Of a stretch of 23,520 bases of DNA, positions 16,062 to 23,385 are shown one piece after another. The position numbers were made by a program, and so were the translations under genes. Source of the stretch: Deltaproteobacteria bacterium (GTDB taxonomy: Bacteria > Desulfobacterota > UBA8473); NCBI GenBank assembly GCA_030643245.1, contig DAOWME010000016.1, forward strand, positions 1 to 23,520, given 5' to 3'. The notes below the pieces were generated by a model that saw only the letters and a list, made by a program, of their open reading frames with translations, did no database searches and was not told the origin of the DNA. Each line of letters starts with the position of its first letter. Position 1 is the first letter of the stretch.

Positions 16062-16292
16062 ATGAAAAACTCTAATCTTACCAATATAGCGGTTAATAGG
16101 ACTTCTTTATCAGGATCAGACCATACTATAAAGCCCTTTTTATGTCAAGAGAACCTTTCAGTCAAAGTCAGTCAAAGTCAAAATACGAATGTTATACTGA
16201 GACTGTCGTCCCTTAACTTCATTATAAATCCAAAATCTGTCATTTTTTGGCATCTTTCATGCAGCATCAAAAGTAGTTTACACTTTTCCTAA
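16062..16292 (+). CDS. Possible small protein of unknown function
   Basis: A 76-codon frame preceded by a very good AAGGAGG (16051-16057) four bases before the ATG, which is the only strong point in its favour. The product (MKNSNLTNIAVNRTSLSGSD...) has no signal peptide, no membrane segment and no motif I recognise. Serine and asparagine are abundant, as expected of translated AT-rich spacer. The frame crosses the GTCAAAGTCA duplication at 16161-16180, which shifts frame length by 10 bases, so an older gene may have been broken there. It could be a small gene, a leader peptide or noise. Confidence 0.25.
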   Translation: MKNSNLTNIAVNRTSLSGSDHTIKPFLCQENLSVKVSQSQNTNVILRLSSLNFIINPKSVIFWHLSCSIKSSLHFS

Positions 16293-16492
16293 CTTGTGCG
16301 GTTACACAAAAAGTTACAAGTGTCTGAAGTTAATTTATTCTGCTTATTTTATAAACCAGATCTTGGTCAGAATCAAAATCAGCAGTGTTTTGGAGCGTAT
16401 TCCTTAATTTTAGTCACTTCAGGCACTCATTATTTTTTACTGATGATTCAATGAACAAGGCTGCTTTAATTGCCGACGTGCAGAAATAATCA

Positions 16493-16521
16493 TTGACAGG
16501 CATGATGAAAACCCCTATTCT
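16493..16521 (+). promoter_or_regulatory. Sigma70-type promoter for the Tat genes
   Basis: TTGACA at 16493-16498, a 17-base spacer, and TATTCT at 16516-16521. It lies 56 bases before the tatB-like ATG on the same strand. The -35 box is perfect and the -10 box matches four of six consensus bases. Confidence 0.65.
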
Positions 16522-16577
16522 CATATGCGTGTTACAGGTAGTGCATATCCATTAATTCAGCATGCGGGAGAAAAAAG

Positions 16578-16922
16578 ATGTTTGGGATTGGGCTTCCCGA
16601 ATTGGTAGTTATCTTTATAGTGGCTTTGATATTTGTTGGCCCGAAGAAACTGCCTGACCTTGCGCGAACCTTGGCAAGGGGGATGACAGAGTTCAAAAAG
16701 GCCGCTGAGGAGGTTAGGGAAAACCTGGACATTAGCGGGGAGCTAACCAGTGAAAAAGAAGAATTAGTCAAAGATTATGAAGGGATAGTGAAGGATATAA
16801 GGGAGACAACCAAATCAGAAAAAGTGGAAGAGAAGGAAGGGAACGGGGAAGGTGGAAGCGCGAAGGCCAAGTCGTTAAGAAGGGACAGAGATATCACGGA
16901 AGGTGGAGAACTCAGTGGCTGA
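16578..16922 (+). CDS. tatB: Twin-arginine translocase TatA/TatB-family subunit
   Basis: A 114-residue membrane-anchored Tat component. It has one N-terminal membrane helix (GLPELVVIFIVALIFVG), a hinge GPKKLP, and an amphipathic helix (DLARTLARGMTEFKKAAEEV), then a long acidic and basic soluble tail. The glutamate at position 8, the GP hinge and the length favour TatB; the K-K-L-P and F-K-K-A features are also common in TatA, so it may serve both roles. Only one TatA/B-type gene is present here. GGGAG precedes the ATG at a distance of 7. It overlaps tatC, so the pair is translated together. Together they export folded proteins carrying twin-arginine signals. Confidence 0.9.
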   Translation: MFGIGLPELVVIFIVALIFVGPKKLPDLARTLARGMTEFKKAAEEVRENLDISGELTSEKEELVKDYEGIVKDIRETTKSEKVEEKEGNGEGGSAKAKSLRRDRDITEGGELSG

Positions 16923-17643
16923 TGAAAAGCTTCCCTTTACTGCTCATCTCGAAGAGTTGAGAAGGCGGTTGATCACTTGTTTTATCGCAATTGGTGTCGG
17001 ATTCATTATCTCCTATTTCTTCTCGAAGAGAATATTCCACGTATTGATGGAACCCTTGGTAAGTGCATTGCCACCAGAGGGGTCCTTGATCTTTACAGGC
17101 GTGACCGAAGCCTTCTTCACTTATTTGAAGGTATCGTTCCTGGCAGGCATCTTCATGGCAAGTCCGGTAGTTTTGTACCAGCTCTGGTCTTTTATATCCC
17201 CGGGCCTTTATGAAAGAGAAAGAAGCCACGCATTTCCTTTTGTTATATTTTCAACCATCTTTTTTGTTGGTGGAGCGATGTTCGGTTATTACCTGGTTTT
17301 CCCTGTTGGCTTTAAATTCTTCATGAGCTTTGCCAGTGATATTATACGGCCGTTGCCATCAGTTAAGGAGTATCTCTCCTTTTCTGCCAAGTTGCTTATC
17401 GCTTTCGGGGTCATATTTGAACTGCCTCTCTTTGTCCTCTTCTTATCCAAGATCGGGATAGTCAATGCCAAGATGCTGTCTTCACAAAGGAAATATGCGT
17501 TTATCATTGCCTTTGTTGCGGCCGCATTGTTCACTCCTCCTGATGTAATAACCCAGTTAATGATGGCCGTTCCTCTATTGTTGCTGTATGAGGTGAGCAT
17601 ATGGGTGGCCAGGTTCTTCGGGAAGAAGGAAAAGCTACCTTAG
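16915..17643 (+). CDS. tatC: Twin-arginine translocase subunit TatC
   Basis: The polytopic Tat component that recognises twin-arginine signal peptides. It opens with the family signature LPFTAHLEELRRRLITCFIA, followed by six predicted membrane segments; SFISPGLYERERSHAFPF and the GVIFELPLFVLFLSKIGIV region are typical, as is YAFIIAFVAAALFTPPDVITQ near the end. Length (242 residues) is normal. I choose the GTG at 16915, which overlaps the end of the upstream gene by 8 bases and has GGTGGAG 6 bases before it; an in-frame GTG at 16903 would add four residues without a ribosome site. Its 3' end overlaps the convergent lipoprotein gene by 9 bases. Confidence 0.95.
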   Translation: MADEKLPFTAHLEELRRRLITCFIAIGVGFIISYFFSKRIFHVLMEPLVSALPPEGSLIFTGVTEAFFTYLKVSFLAGIFMASPVVLYQLWSFISPGLYERERSHAFPFVIFSTIFFVGGAMFGYYLVFPVGFKFFMSFASDIIRPLPSVKEYLSFSAKLLIAFGVIFELPLFVLFLSKIGIVNAKMLSSQRKYAFIIAFVAAALFTPPDVITQLMMAVPLLLLYEVSIWVARFFGKKEKLP

Positions 17644-19590
17644 TTGCTCGATATGACCGCCTTTCACTGTCAGGACAAAGAGCATCTTGTCCGAATCTCC
17701 TGTCTCTTTAAAAGAGGTAGTCCCAGAGACCCCCGGATAGTCCCTTAGCTCACACAGCCCTTCTTTCAAACCATCCCGTGATTCGATACCTTGATTTTTA
17801 ATGAGATCGATAACAATATTGGCGGAATCATAAGCCTGCGCTTCGAGTATCCCGGGTTCTTCATCAAAGATTGACCTGAACTCATGAAGGAACTTCCGAA
17901 CAAAAGGGTAGGGACTGCCTTTGAAAAAGCCGTCTACAAAGACAGCGCCTTGTGCGTATTCTCTCGCCATCTTAATGAGCTGTTGTGAATTCCATCCGCT
18001 CGCACCTAAAAGCTGTGTACCCACGACATCACAGTACGCCAGCTGAGGAAGGATCAGCCCTACCTTGTCATAGTAATCGGGGATGAATATGGCATCAAAA
18101 TCGATAATCGGTTGTAATCCTTCCCCTTCTATCCCCGTATCCTCTAGTTCATCCTCACGGTCGTCATAATAGAGCCCTACCAATTTCTTGATCTCATTTT
18201 GGAAATCATTCTGATCCGGGAGGTACGATTCCACCCCTACGATCTCTCCTCCGTGTTCTAATACCTTGTCCCAGAAGAGGCTCATGAAATCAGTTCCGTA
18301 ATTATTATCAGGGTAAAGGATGACAAAACGCTTTAATTCCAATGTCTCCGTTGCATAATCCACAATTGTAGTGGTTTGCAAATCCGGGGTTAGACTGTTT
18401 TGAAAGATATACTCCCCGGTTTGCGTAATATCCTTCTTATGAGACAGGACGATCATTGGAATCCTTAGTTCTTCGGCCCTTATTGCGGCAGTTTCAGCTG
18501 TTACACTCAACAGGGGGCCGATTATGCAGATCACGTTGGCGGCCAACACCAGTTCATCCACTTGGTTAGCAGCCACCTCCGGGTTTCCTTTGGAGTCTTT
18601 GATTATCAGTTTTATTGGTGACCCCTCGAAAAAGCGGCAGAATACACCGGCAGCCAGTTCTATGCCGTGGAGGGTTTTCTTTCCATACGCAGCGTACTTA
18701 CCGGTAAGTGGAAGGATACAGCCGATGGCATTCACGTCTGTTGCACGTCTTTGGTTGATCTCATCCAATAGTGATTGGGCCTGGAACCTGTATTCATGTT
18801 CCGGATGTCCATTGAGCATCCTTACAAGGATTAGACTCGCCTCATTCAATTCCTTCTCGATGAAATAGGCTTTTGCCAGTTTGAACTCGGCATAACCGCT
18901 TGGAAACTGACTCCCATAAAGATAAATAATTTCTAATAGCTCATTCTTAGAGAGGATGACATTGATAACTCTCTTCACTTCGTCTCTAATTTTTTCAACT
19001 GATTCCTCGTTGTCTGAGATGCTCATCGCCCTTATGTACCAAGAGATGGCTACAAGATTCTTACTGAGTTCTTCATAATTCTTTCCCAACAGCAAGTGTA
19101 TCTTTATCTTTTCCTCCTCTCCGACAGGCCCTGAGATCATACTTTTGAGGATTTGGGTCGAGTCCTGGATATTCCCCAGCTTTAGATGGGACATTGCCAG
19201 CTTAAGTCTTGCCTTATTATAGATCGTGCTTGTGGGAAAATCCTGCATAACCTTCTGGAAAAGTGACAACGATTTATCGTAATCGCCCGCAGAAAAATAT
19301 ATCGCCCCCATTTTGAAGAACGCATCACCTACAAGATCACTCGATGGGAACCTTGATATGAAAACTTCAAAATCCTCGATGGCCTGACGAAACTGGCCTT
19401 CCCTATACTCTCTGTCTGCCTTCTCATAAGCCCTCGCAATGGCTTCTTCCCTGGGGATTTCCTCTCTTCCTTCTTTGCCCGACAACTTCGGGTATTCGGT
19501 TGTATGCTCTCTCCTTGCAATCTTAGAAGGGACGCAACTGAAGACGAGAAAAATAGTAAGTATAGATAAGCCAGACCTTAAATACTTCAT
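17635..19590 (-). CDS. LpoA-like lipoprotein: TPR region plus type 1 periplasmic-binding fold (putative PBP activator)
   Basis: A 651-residue predicted lipoprotein. The signal MKYLRSGLSILTIFLVFSC carries a lipobox with Cys19. Residues about 50-270 are tetratricopeptide-like repeats (AYEKADREYREGQFRQAIED; FFKMGAIYFSAGDYDKSLSL; KARLKLAMSHLKLGNIQDS). Residues about 285-650 are a periplasmic-binding type 1 fold like branched-chain amino acid receptors (IGCILPLTGKYAAYGKKTL; VDELVLAANVICIIGPLLSV; RFVILYPDNNYGTDF; EAQAYDSANIVIDLI). TPR plus this fold is the plan of LpoA, the outer-membrane activator of penicillin-binding protein 1A. An uptake receptor is less likely, since no ABC transporter genes are near and receptors lack the TPR part. 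The ATG overlaps the stop of the PLD gene (ATGA), implying coupled translation. Confidence 0.82.
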   Translation of the reverse strand: MKYLRSGLSILTIFLVFSCVPSKIARREHTTEYPKLSGKEGREEIPREEAIARAYEKADREYREGQFRQAIEDFEVFISRFPSSDLVGDAFFKMGAIYFSAGDYDKSLSLFQKVMQDFPTSTIYNKARLKLAMSHLKLGNIQDSTQILKSMISGPVGEEEKIKIHLLLGKNYEELSKNLVAISWYIRAMSISDNEESVEKIRDEVKRVINVILSKNELLEIIYLYGSQFPSGYAEFKLAKAYFIEKELNEASLILVRMLNGHPEHEYRFQAQSLLDEINQRRATDVNAIGCILPLTGKYAAYGKKTLHGIELAAGVFCRFFEGSPIKLIIKDSKGNPEVAANQVDELVLAANVICIIGPLLSVTAETAAIRAEELRIPMIVLSHKKDITQTGEYIFQNSLTPDLQTTTIVDYATETLELKRFVILYPDNNYGTDFMSLFWDKVLEHGGEIVGVESYLPDQNDFQNEIKKLVGLYYDDREDELEDTGIEGEGLQPIIDFDAIFIPDYYDKVGLILPQLAYCDVVGTQLLGASGWNSQQLIKMAREYAQGAVFVDGFFKGSPYPFVRKFLHEFRSIFDEEPGILEAQAYDSANIVIDLIKNQGIESRDGLKEGLCELRDYPGVSGTTSFKETGDSDKMLFVLTVKGGHIEQLR

Positions 19591-20144
19591 TTTTTTGTCC
19601 AGAGGTTACTGAATTCTCTTTCGAAAAGTCTGGCGACGCTAACGGCCGATATGATTAACAGGTTTTCGTTATTCCATTTCTCTGCCGAAGCAGTCCAGTT
19701 ATAGGATCCCACGATAGCTATCTTTCCATCAATGATGGCGAATTTGTTGTGCATTAACCCGGCTCCGTGCCCCCTATTATCTCTATATCGTCCCCTCCTC
19801 AATGCAACACTGACACCCTTATTCTTGAGAAACACGCCTTTAGAATATGTGTCTTGGGCACTCTCCCTGTCCATGAGCACCTTTACGTCTATGCCCTGTC
19901 TCGAAGCCTGAACAAGAGCCCTTGCTATCCGACCGTTGGTGAATTTGAACATGGCAACATGGATAGAGCTTTTGGCCTTCAGGATTTCTTCAATTATCAC
20001 CTTCTCACATCTGCCGTTGGGACTGAAATAGACTCGGATGTCATCGTTGCCATCAACACCCTCAACGAACAAACCAAAGGGACAGATGGGTAAAAGCACG
20101 AGAACAAGGGTAATGAATCGTACGCTTTTCATCCGTGAAAACAT
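19587..20144 (-). CDS. Exported single-HKD phospholipase D-like protein (Nuc-type)
   Basis: A 185-residue member of the PLD superfamily, close in plan to the Nuc endonuclease of Salmonella. A signal segment (ITLVLVLLPICPFGLFVEG) is followed by VYFSPNGRCEKVIIEEILKA, SSIHVAMFKFTNGRIARAL, and the catalytic HNKFAIIDGKIAIVGSYNWT with its H-x-K-x4-D and the trailing S-N-W. One HKD motif means it must work as a dimer. It could cut DNA/RNA or phosphodiesters in the envelope; the substrate is not readable. The ATG at 20144 has GAGGGG 8-9 bases upstream; a second ATG at 20132 has a poorer site. It is translationally coupled to the LpoA-like gene and follows dnaK by 164 bp on the same strand. Confidence 0.9.
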   Translation of the reverse strand: MFSRMKSVRFITLVLVLLPICPFGLFVEGVDGNDDIRVYFSPNGRCEKVIIEEILKAKSSIHVAMFKFTNGRIARALVQASRQGIDVKVLMDRESAQDTYSKGVFLKNKGVSVALRRGRYRDNRGHGAGLMHNKFAIIDGKIAIVGSYNWTASAEKWNNENLLIISAVSVARLFEREFSNLWTKK

Positions 20145-20239
20145 ATTATCCGCCCCTCTTTTTCCTGGGAGGCCCTGCTTATAAAAATCCAGCCCAAATA
20201 CCCCCGTTCATGGAAATACGCCCGAGCCTTTGTGATTAA

Positions 20240-20285
20240 GAGGAGGGTCTTCTGTATCTAAAGATATCCTCTTTCCGGACCCTTC
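20240..20285 (-). terminator. Dyad in the dnaK-PLD spacer, possible terminator or processing hairpin
   Basis: Two overlapping stems are possible: AGGGTC (20246-20251) with GACCCT (20280-20285), and AAGAGG (20240-20245) with CCTCTT (20270-20275). Both can enclose GTATC-TAAA-GATAT. There is no T-run after either on the minus strand, so if it stops dnaK transcription it is not a canonical intrinsic terminator; it might stabilise the dnaK 3' end. Confidence 0.3.
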
Positions 20286-20308
20286 TGATTGTCGAACGCT
20301 CATGGACA

Positions 20309-22222
20309 TCATTTGTCGTCCTTTACCTCTTCAAAGTCAGCATCAACCACATCTTCATCCGATGGTCTCGGGGCGCTCTCTTCAGCTGTTCCCGCGGCGC
20401 CAGAATCAGCGGATTGAGATGCCTTGGCGTACATGGCTTCAGCCAGTTTATGGGATGCACTGCTGAGTGCTTCACAGGCACTCTCAATGGCCTGTGCATC
20501 TGAGCCCTCCATCTCTTTTTTTAACTTGGCAATGGCCTCCTCTATACTTTGTTTTTCGGATGCATCCACACTATCCCCATGTTCCTTTAGGGTTTTCTCT
20601 GTAGTATAAATCAGGGCATCCGCTTGATTTCTGGCTTCAGCCAACGCCTTCTTGCTCTTGTCCTCAGCGGAATGGATCTCCGCCTCTTTTACCATGTCAT
20701 CAATCTCTTCTTCCGTGAGTCCGCTGGAAGCTGTAATTTCTATAGACTGCTCTTTACCGGTGCCTAAATCCTTAGCGGACACGTGGACGATCCCGTTAGC
20801 ATCGATATCAAATGTGACCTCGACCTGAGGCATTCCCCTTGGGGCCGGGGGGATACCGACTAATTCAAATCTGCCCAATGTCTTGTTATACTCCGCCATT
20901 TCACGCTCTCCTTGTAAGACGTGAATACTGACCGCCGGCTGGTTATCCTCTGCCGTAGAAAATGTCTGGCTTTTCTTCGTAGGGATTGTAGTGTTTTTTT
21001 CAATGAGTTTGGTGAAGACCCTCCCGAGAGTTTCGATACCCAGGGAAAGAGGTGTTATGTCAAGGAGAAGCACATCCTTAACCTCACCCTTCAGCACACC
21101 GGCCTGAATAGCTGCGCCGATAGCAACCACCTCATCAGGGTTTACACCTTTATGCGGCTCCTTGCCGAAGATACTCCTGACTTTTTCCTGGACTTTCGGC
21201 ATCCTCGTCATGCCACCTACGAGGATTACCTCATCGATATCAGAGGGACTCAGTCCGGCATCTTTAAGGGCAATATTGCAGGGAGGCACCAATTTCTCGG
21301 TCAGATCATCCACCAGTTGCTCTAGTTTTGCCCGTGTGAGCTTAATATTAAGATGTTTGGGGCCGCTGGCGTCTGCTGTTATAAAGGGAAGGTTAACGTC
21401 GGTCTCCATCGATGTGGACAGCTCCTGTTTTGCCTTTTCTCCTGCTTCTTTCAACCTCTGCAGGGCCATCTTGTCCTGTCTCAGATCTATCCCTTGATCT
21501 TTCTTGAATTCAGAGGCCAAGTAATCGATTATCCTCAGGTCAAAGTCTTCTCCACCAAGGTGCGTGTCACCGTTGGTCGCCTTTACTTCAAATACACCTT
21601 CCCCGATCTCCAGGATTGATATGTCATATGTGCCCCCCCCTAAATCAAATACTGCAATTTTCTCATCCTTTTTCTTGTCCAGGCCATAAGATAATGCTGC
21701 GGCAGTTGGTTCATTTATTATGCGTAAAACATTTAATCCTGATATCCTTCCGGCATCCTTTGTGGCCTGACGTTGACTGTCATTGAAATATGCCGGCACG
21801 GTAACGACTGCATCAGTCACTTTCTCCCCAAGATAATCCTCGGCAGTCTGCTTCATCTTTTGCAGGATCATCGCTGAGATCTCCGCAGAGCTGTAATTCT
21901 TGTTTCGTATAGCCACCTGGGCATCCCCGTTCTTAGCCTGTGTGATCTTGTATGGGAGGTTGGGCTGGTCATTCTGAACTTCTGTTGCGCTATACTTTCT
22001 GCCGATAAGTCTCTTGACGGCAAACACCGTGTTTTCAGGGTTAGTTATGGCCTGTCTTTTGGCTATTTGCCCGACCAACCTCTCTTCGCTGTCTGTGAAT
22101 GCTACCATGGACGGAGTAGTTCTAGCCCCTTCCGCATTGGCAAGAACCTTAGGGTCCCCACCCTCCATGATGGCCACACAGGAATTGGTTGTACCTAGAT
22201 CAATCCCTATCACTTTACTCAT
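20309..22222 (-). CDS. dnaK: Chaperone DnaK (Hsp70)
   Basis: A 637-residue cytosolic Hsp70. The ATPase domain (1 to about 380) has IGIDLGTTNSCVAIMEGG, VPAYFNDSQRQATKDAG, IINEPTAAALSYG, AVFDLGGGTYDISILE and VILVGGMTRMPKVQ. The linker is VKDVLLLDITPLSLGIETLG, followed by the beta-sandwich substrate domain and a helical lid, ending in the acidic DADFEEVKDD tail. All signatures are intact. AAGGAGG stands 5 bases before the ATG. grpE is upstream on the same strand, but a palindromic element (22253-22393) lies between the two. dnaJ is not downstream in this window; an exported PLD-like gene is. Confidence 0.98.
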   Translation of the reverse strand: MSKVIGIDLGTTNSCVAIMEGGDPKVLANAEGARTTPSMVAFTDSEERLVGQIAKRQAITNPENTVFAVKRLIGRKYSATEVQNDQPNLPYKITQAKNGDAQVAIRNKNYSSAEISAMILQKMKQTAEDYLGEKVTDAVVTVPAYFNDSQRQATKDAGRISGLNVLRIINEPTAAALSYGLDKKKDEKIAVFDLGGGTYDISILEIGEGVFEVKATNGDTHLGGEDFDLRIIDYLASEFKKDQGIDLRQDKMALQRLKEAGEKAKQELSTSMETDVNLPFITADASGPKHLNIKLTRAKLEQLVDDLTEKLVPPCNIALKDAGLSPSDIDEVILVGGMTRMPKVQEKVRSIFGKEPHKGVNPDEVVAIGAAIQAGVLKGEVKDVLLLDITPLSLGIETLGRVFTKLIEKNTTIPTKKSQTFSTAEDNQPAVSIHVLQGEREMAEYNKTLGRFELVGIPPAPRGMPQVEVTFDIDANGIVHVSAKDLGTGKEQSIEITASSGLTEEEIDDMVKEAEIHSAEDKSKKALAEARNQADALIYTTEKTLKEHGDSVDASEKQSIEEAIAKLKKEMEGSDAQAIESACEALSSASHKLAEAMYAKASQSADSGAAGTAEESAPRPSDEDVVDADFEEVKDDK

Positions 22223-22252
22223 GTTCTCCTCCTTGCTCTACCTGGCTGGTTA

Positions 22253-22393
22253 GTGCCCATCCATAAATGGCCCTTTTGCCCAATCCCAGCATCAGAATCA
22301 GATTTTGATCCTCAAAATACCCAATGTATTCCTGCGGTTAAAATCTTCGTCTTCCTTGACCTTGCAAAAAATATCTCATTTCTGGATTCACAC
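22253..22393 (+). repeat. Full-length palindromic element, family 1, copy C
   Basis: A 141-bp element running from GTGCCCATCCATAAATGG to CATTTCTGGATTCACAC, with TA on both sides (22251-22252 and 22394-22395). Its sequence has drifted from copies A and B, but the arms still pair and the apex is conserved: ATCCTC at 22308-22313 and CCTGCGGTT at 22331-22339 enclose AATAC...GTATT. It lies in the 289-bp grpE-dnaK spacer, 30 bases upstream of the dnaK ATG, so the grpE-dnaK transcript should contain it as a long hairpin. Confidence 0.88.
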
Positions 22394-22511
22394 TAACTAT
22401 AACTTCTCAAAAACTCAGTGGTGTTTACTTATACCTGAACACAGTACGCACTTTTGTATACGAAAATACCCCACTGTCCGGCTCATACCCAGGCTTTTTC
22501 AGTAGGTAGAT

Positions 22512-23168
22512 TTACTTTTCGTCCGTAATGTCCTCATTTTTCGTATTAGTGTTCGTATTAGTGTCGGAAGGGGATATCGCAACCGTAACCTTTGCCGGTC
22601 TAAGCAACCTATCGTTTAAAAAATACCCCTTCTGGAATTCTGAAACGATGGAATTGGAGTCATATTGGTTATCCTCAATCTGCATCATTGCTTCATGCCG
22701 ATTGGGGTTGAACTTTTCTCCTATAGAAGAAAAACCGGTAACACTGAACTTTTCCAGGGTCTTCAAGAATTGATTTAAGACGATCTCAACACCTTCAGTG
22801 AGGGACTTGGGGTCAGTTGAATCCTTTCCGTGCTGTAAGGCCATCTCAAGGTTATCAACAACAGGCAAAAACTCTCTCAATAGGCTCTCATTACAGAATT
22901 TTATGGTATCTTCTTTTTCTCTTTGTATCCTCTTCTTGTAATTCTCAAACTCTGCCTGTGTTCTGAGTAACCTGTCATTAACTTCAGCTACTTCTGTTTC
23001 TTTGGCCTCCAACAGTGCTCTCGGATCTTCCTCTTGACCCGTCTCCTCTATCTCCTCGTCTCCTTTCTGCGTAAGTCCTCCTTCCGGTTCCGATGTCGCC
23101 TTGCTTTCTGCTTCGACCTTCTCATCCTTGTTAGAATCAGAATCATCCACTACCCTCACTTCTACCAT
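22512..23168 (-). CDS. grpE: Nucleotide exchange factor GrpE
   Basis: A 218-residue homodimeric partner of DnaK that releases ADP. A long acidic, disordered N-terminus (to about residue 60) leads into the coiled coil (VAEVNDRLLRTQAEFENYKK, RIQREKEDTIKF), a four-helix bundle (FLPVVDNLEMALQHG), and the beta domain with FNPNRHEAMMQI and EFQKGYFLNDRLLRPAKVTV, the family signature. The extreme C-terminus carries a repeated TNTNTNTK segment coded by a 12-bp tandem duplication. The ATG at 23168 follows AAAGGAGGGG. Usually hrcA precedes grpE; here the upstream 217 bp show no complete gene, no CIRCE operator and then another palindromic element. Confidence 0.96.
   Translation of the reverse strand: MVEVRVVDDSDSNKDEKVEAESKATSEPEGGLTQKGDEEIEETGQEEDPRALLEAKETEVAEVNDRLLRTQAEFENYKKRIQREKEDTIKFCNESLLREFLPVVDNLEMALQHGKDSTDPKSLTEGVEIVLNQFLKTLEKFSVTGFSSIGEKFNPNRHEAMMQIEDNQYDSNSIVSEFQKGYFLNDRLLRPAKVTVAISPSDTNTNTNTKNEDITDEK
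22540..22563 (-). repeat. 12-bp tandem duplication inside the grpE 3' end
   Basis: TTCGTATTAGTG occurs twice in a row (22540-22551 and 22552-22563). On the coding strand it encodes the repeated Asn-Thr pairs near the C-terminus of GrpE, outside the folded beta domain. The 12-base unit keeps frame. Confidence 0.9.
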
Positions 23169-23385
23169 TACTCCCCTCCTTTCAGAGCAATGAGCTCAGC
23201 AGTTCCATTTACTCCACGCCTTTCACAAATCTCCCCCAGCATCCCTATTCTATGAGAGAGGGTAAACTTTAAGTGTCTCGCTTTTTTATATTGGGGGGTG
23301 ATCTACGGCTATTCTTAAAACAACCTTTAATTCAACAACATGCCTTGAAGGGGGGGAGGTTTTGCCAAGGGTGGACCATTAGATA

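Larger units (their letters stand above)
15876..16577. other. Long divergent spacer between moaC and the Tat genes
   Basis: About 700 bp, AT-rich. It holds a probable solo end of palindrome family 1 near 15931-15952, a small open frame with a good ribosome site (16062-16292), a perfect 10-bp direct duplication GTCAAAGTCA at 16161-16180, and a promoter for the Tat genes at 16493-16521. Between 16293 and 16490 I see only weak, imperfect dyads (such as ACACTTTTCC... near 16277 against ...AAGTTACAAGTGT near 16322). Confidence 0.5.

Noticed and set aside
20921..21619. Several plus-strand frames opposite dnaK
   Set aside because: dnaK is complete and well conserved on the other strand; these are shadows.
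23169..23290. A short minus-strand frame ending at grpE (its TAA overlaps the grpE ATG) with a protein-like sequence (MLGEICERRGVNGTAELIAL)
   Set aside because: Only 23 codons from its ATG, or about 44 from an upstream stop, with no start in the longer part and no recognised family. It might be the tail of a lost gene, but this is not enough to call.
23169..23385. Search for a CIRCE operator or a sigma32 promoter upstream of grpE
   Set aside because: No TTAGCACTC dyad is present. A CTTGAA at 23344-23349 lies on the wrong strand, and no convincing CCCCAT-type -10 box follows any candidate on the minus strand.
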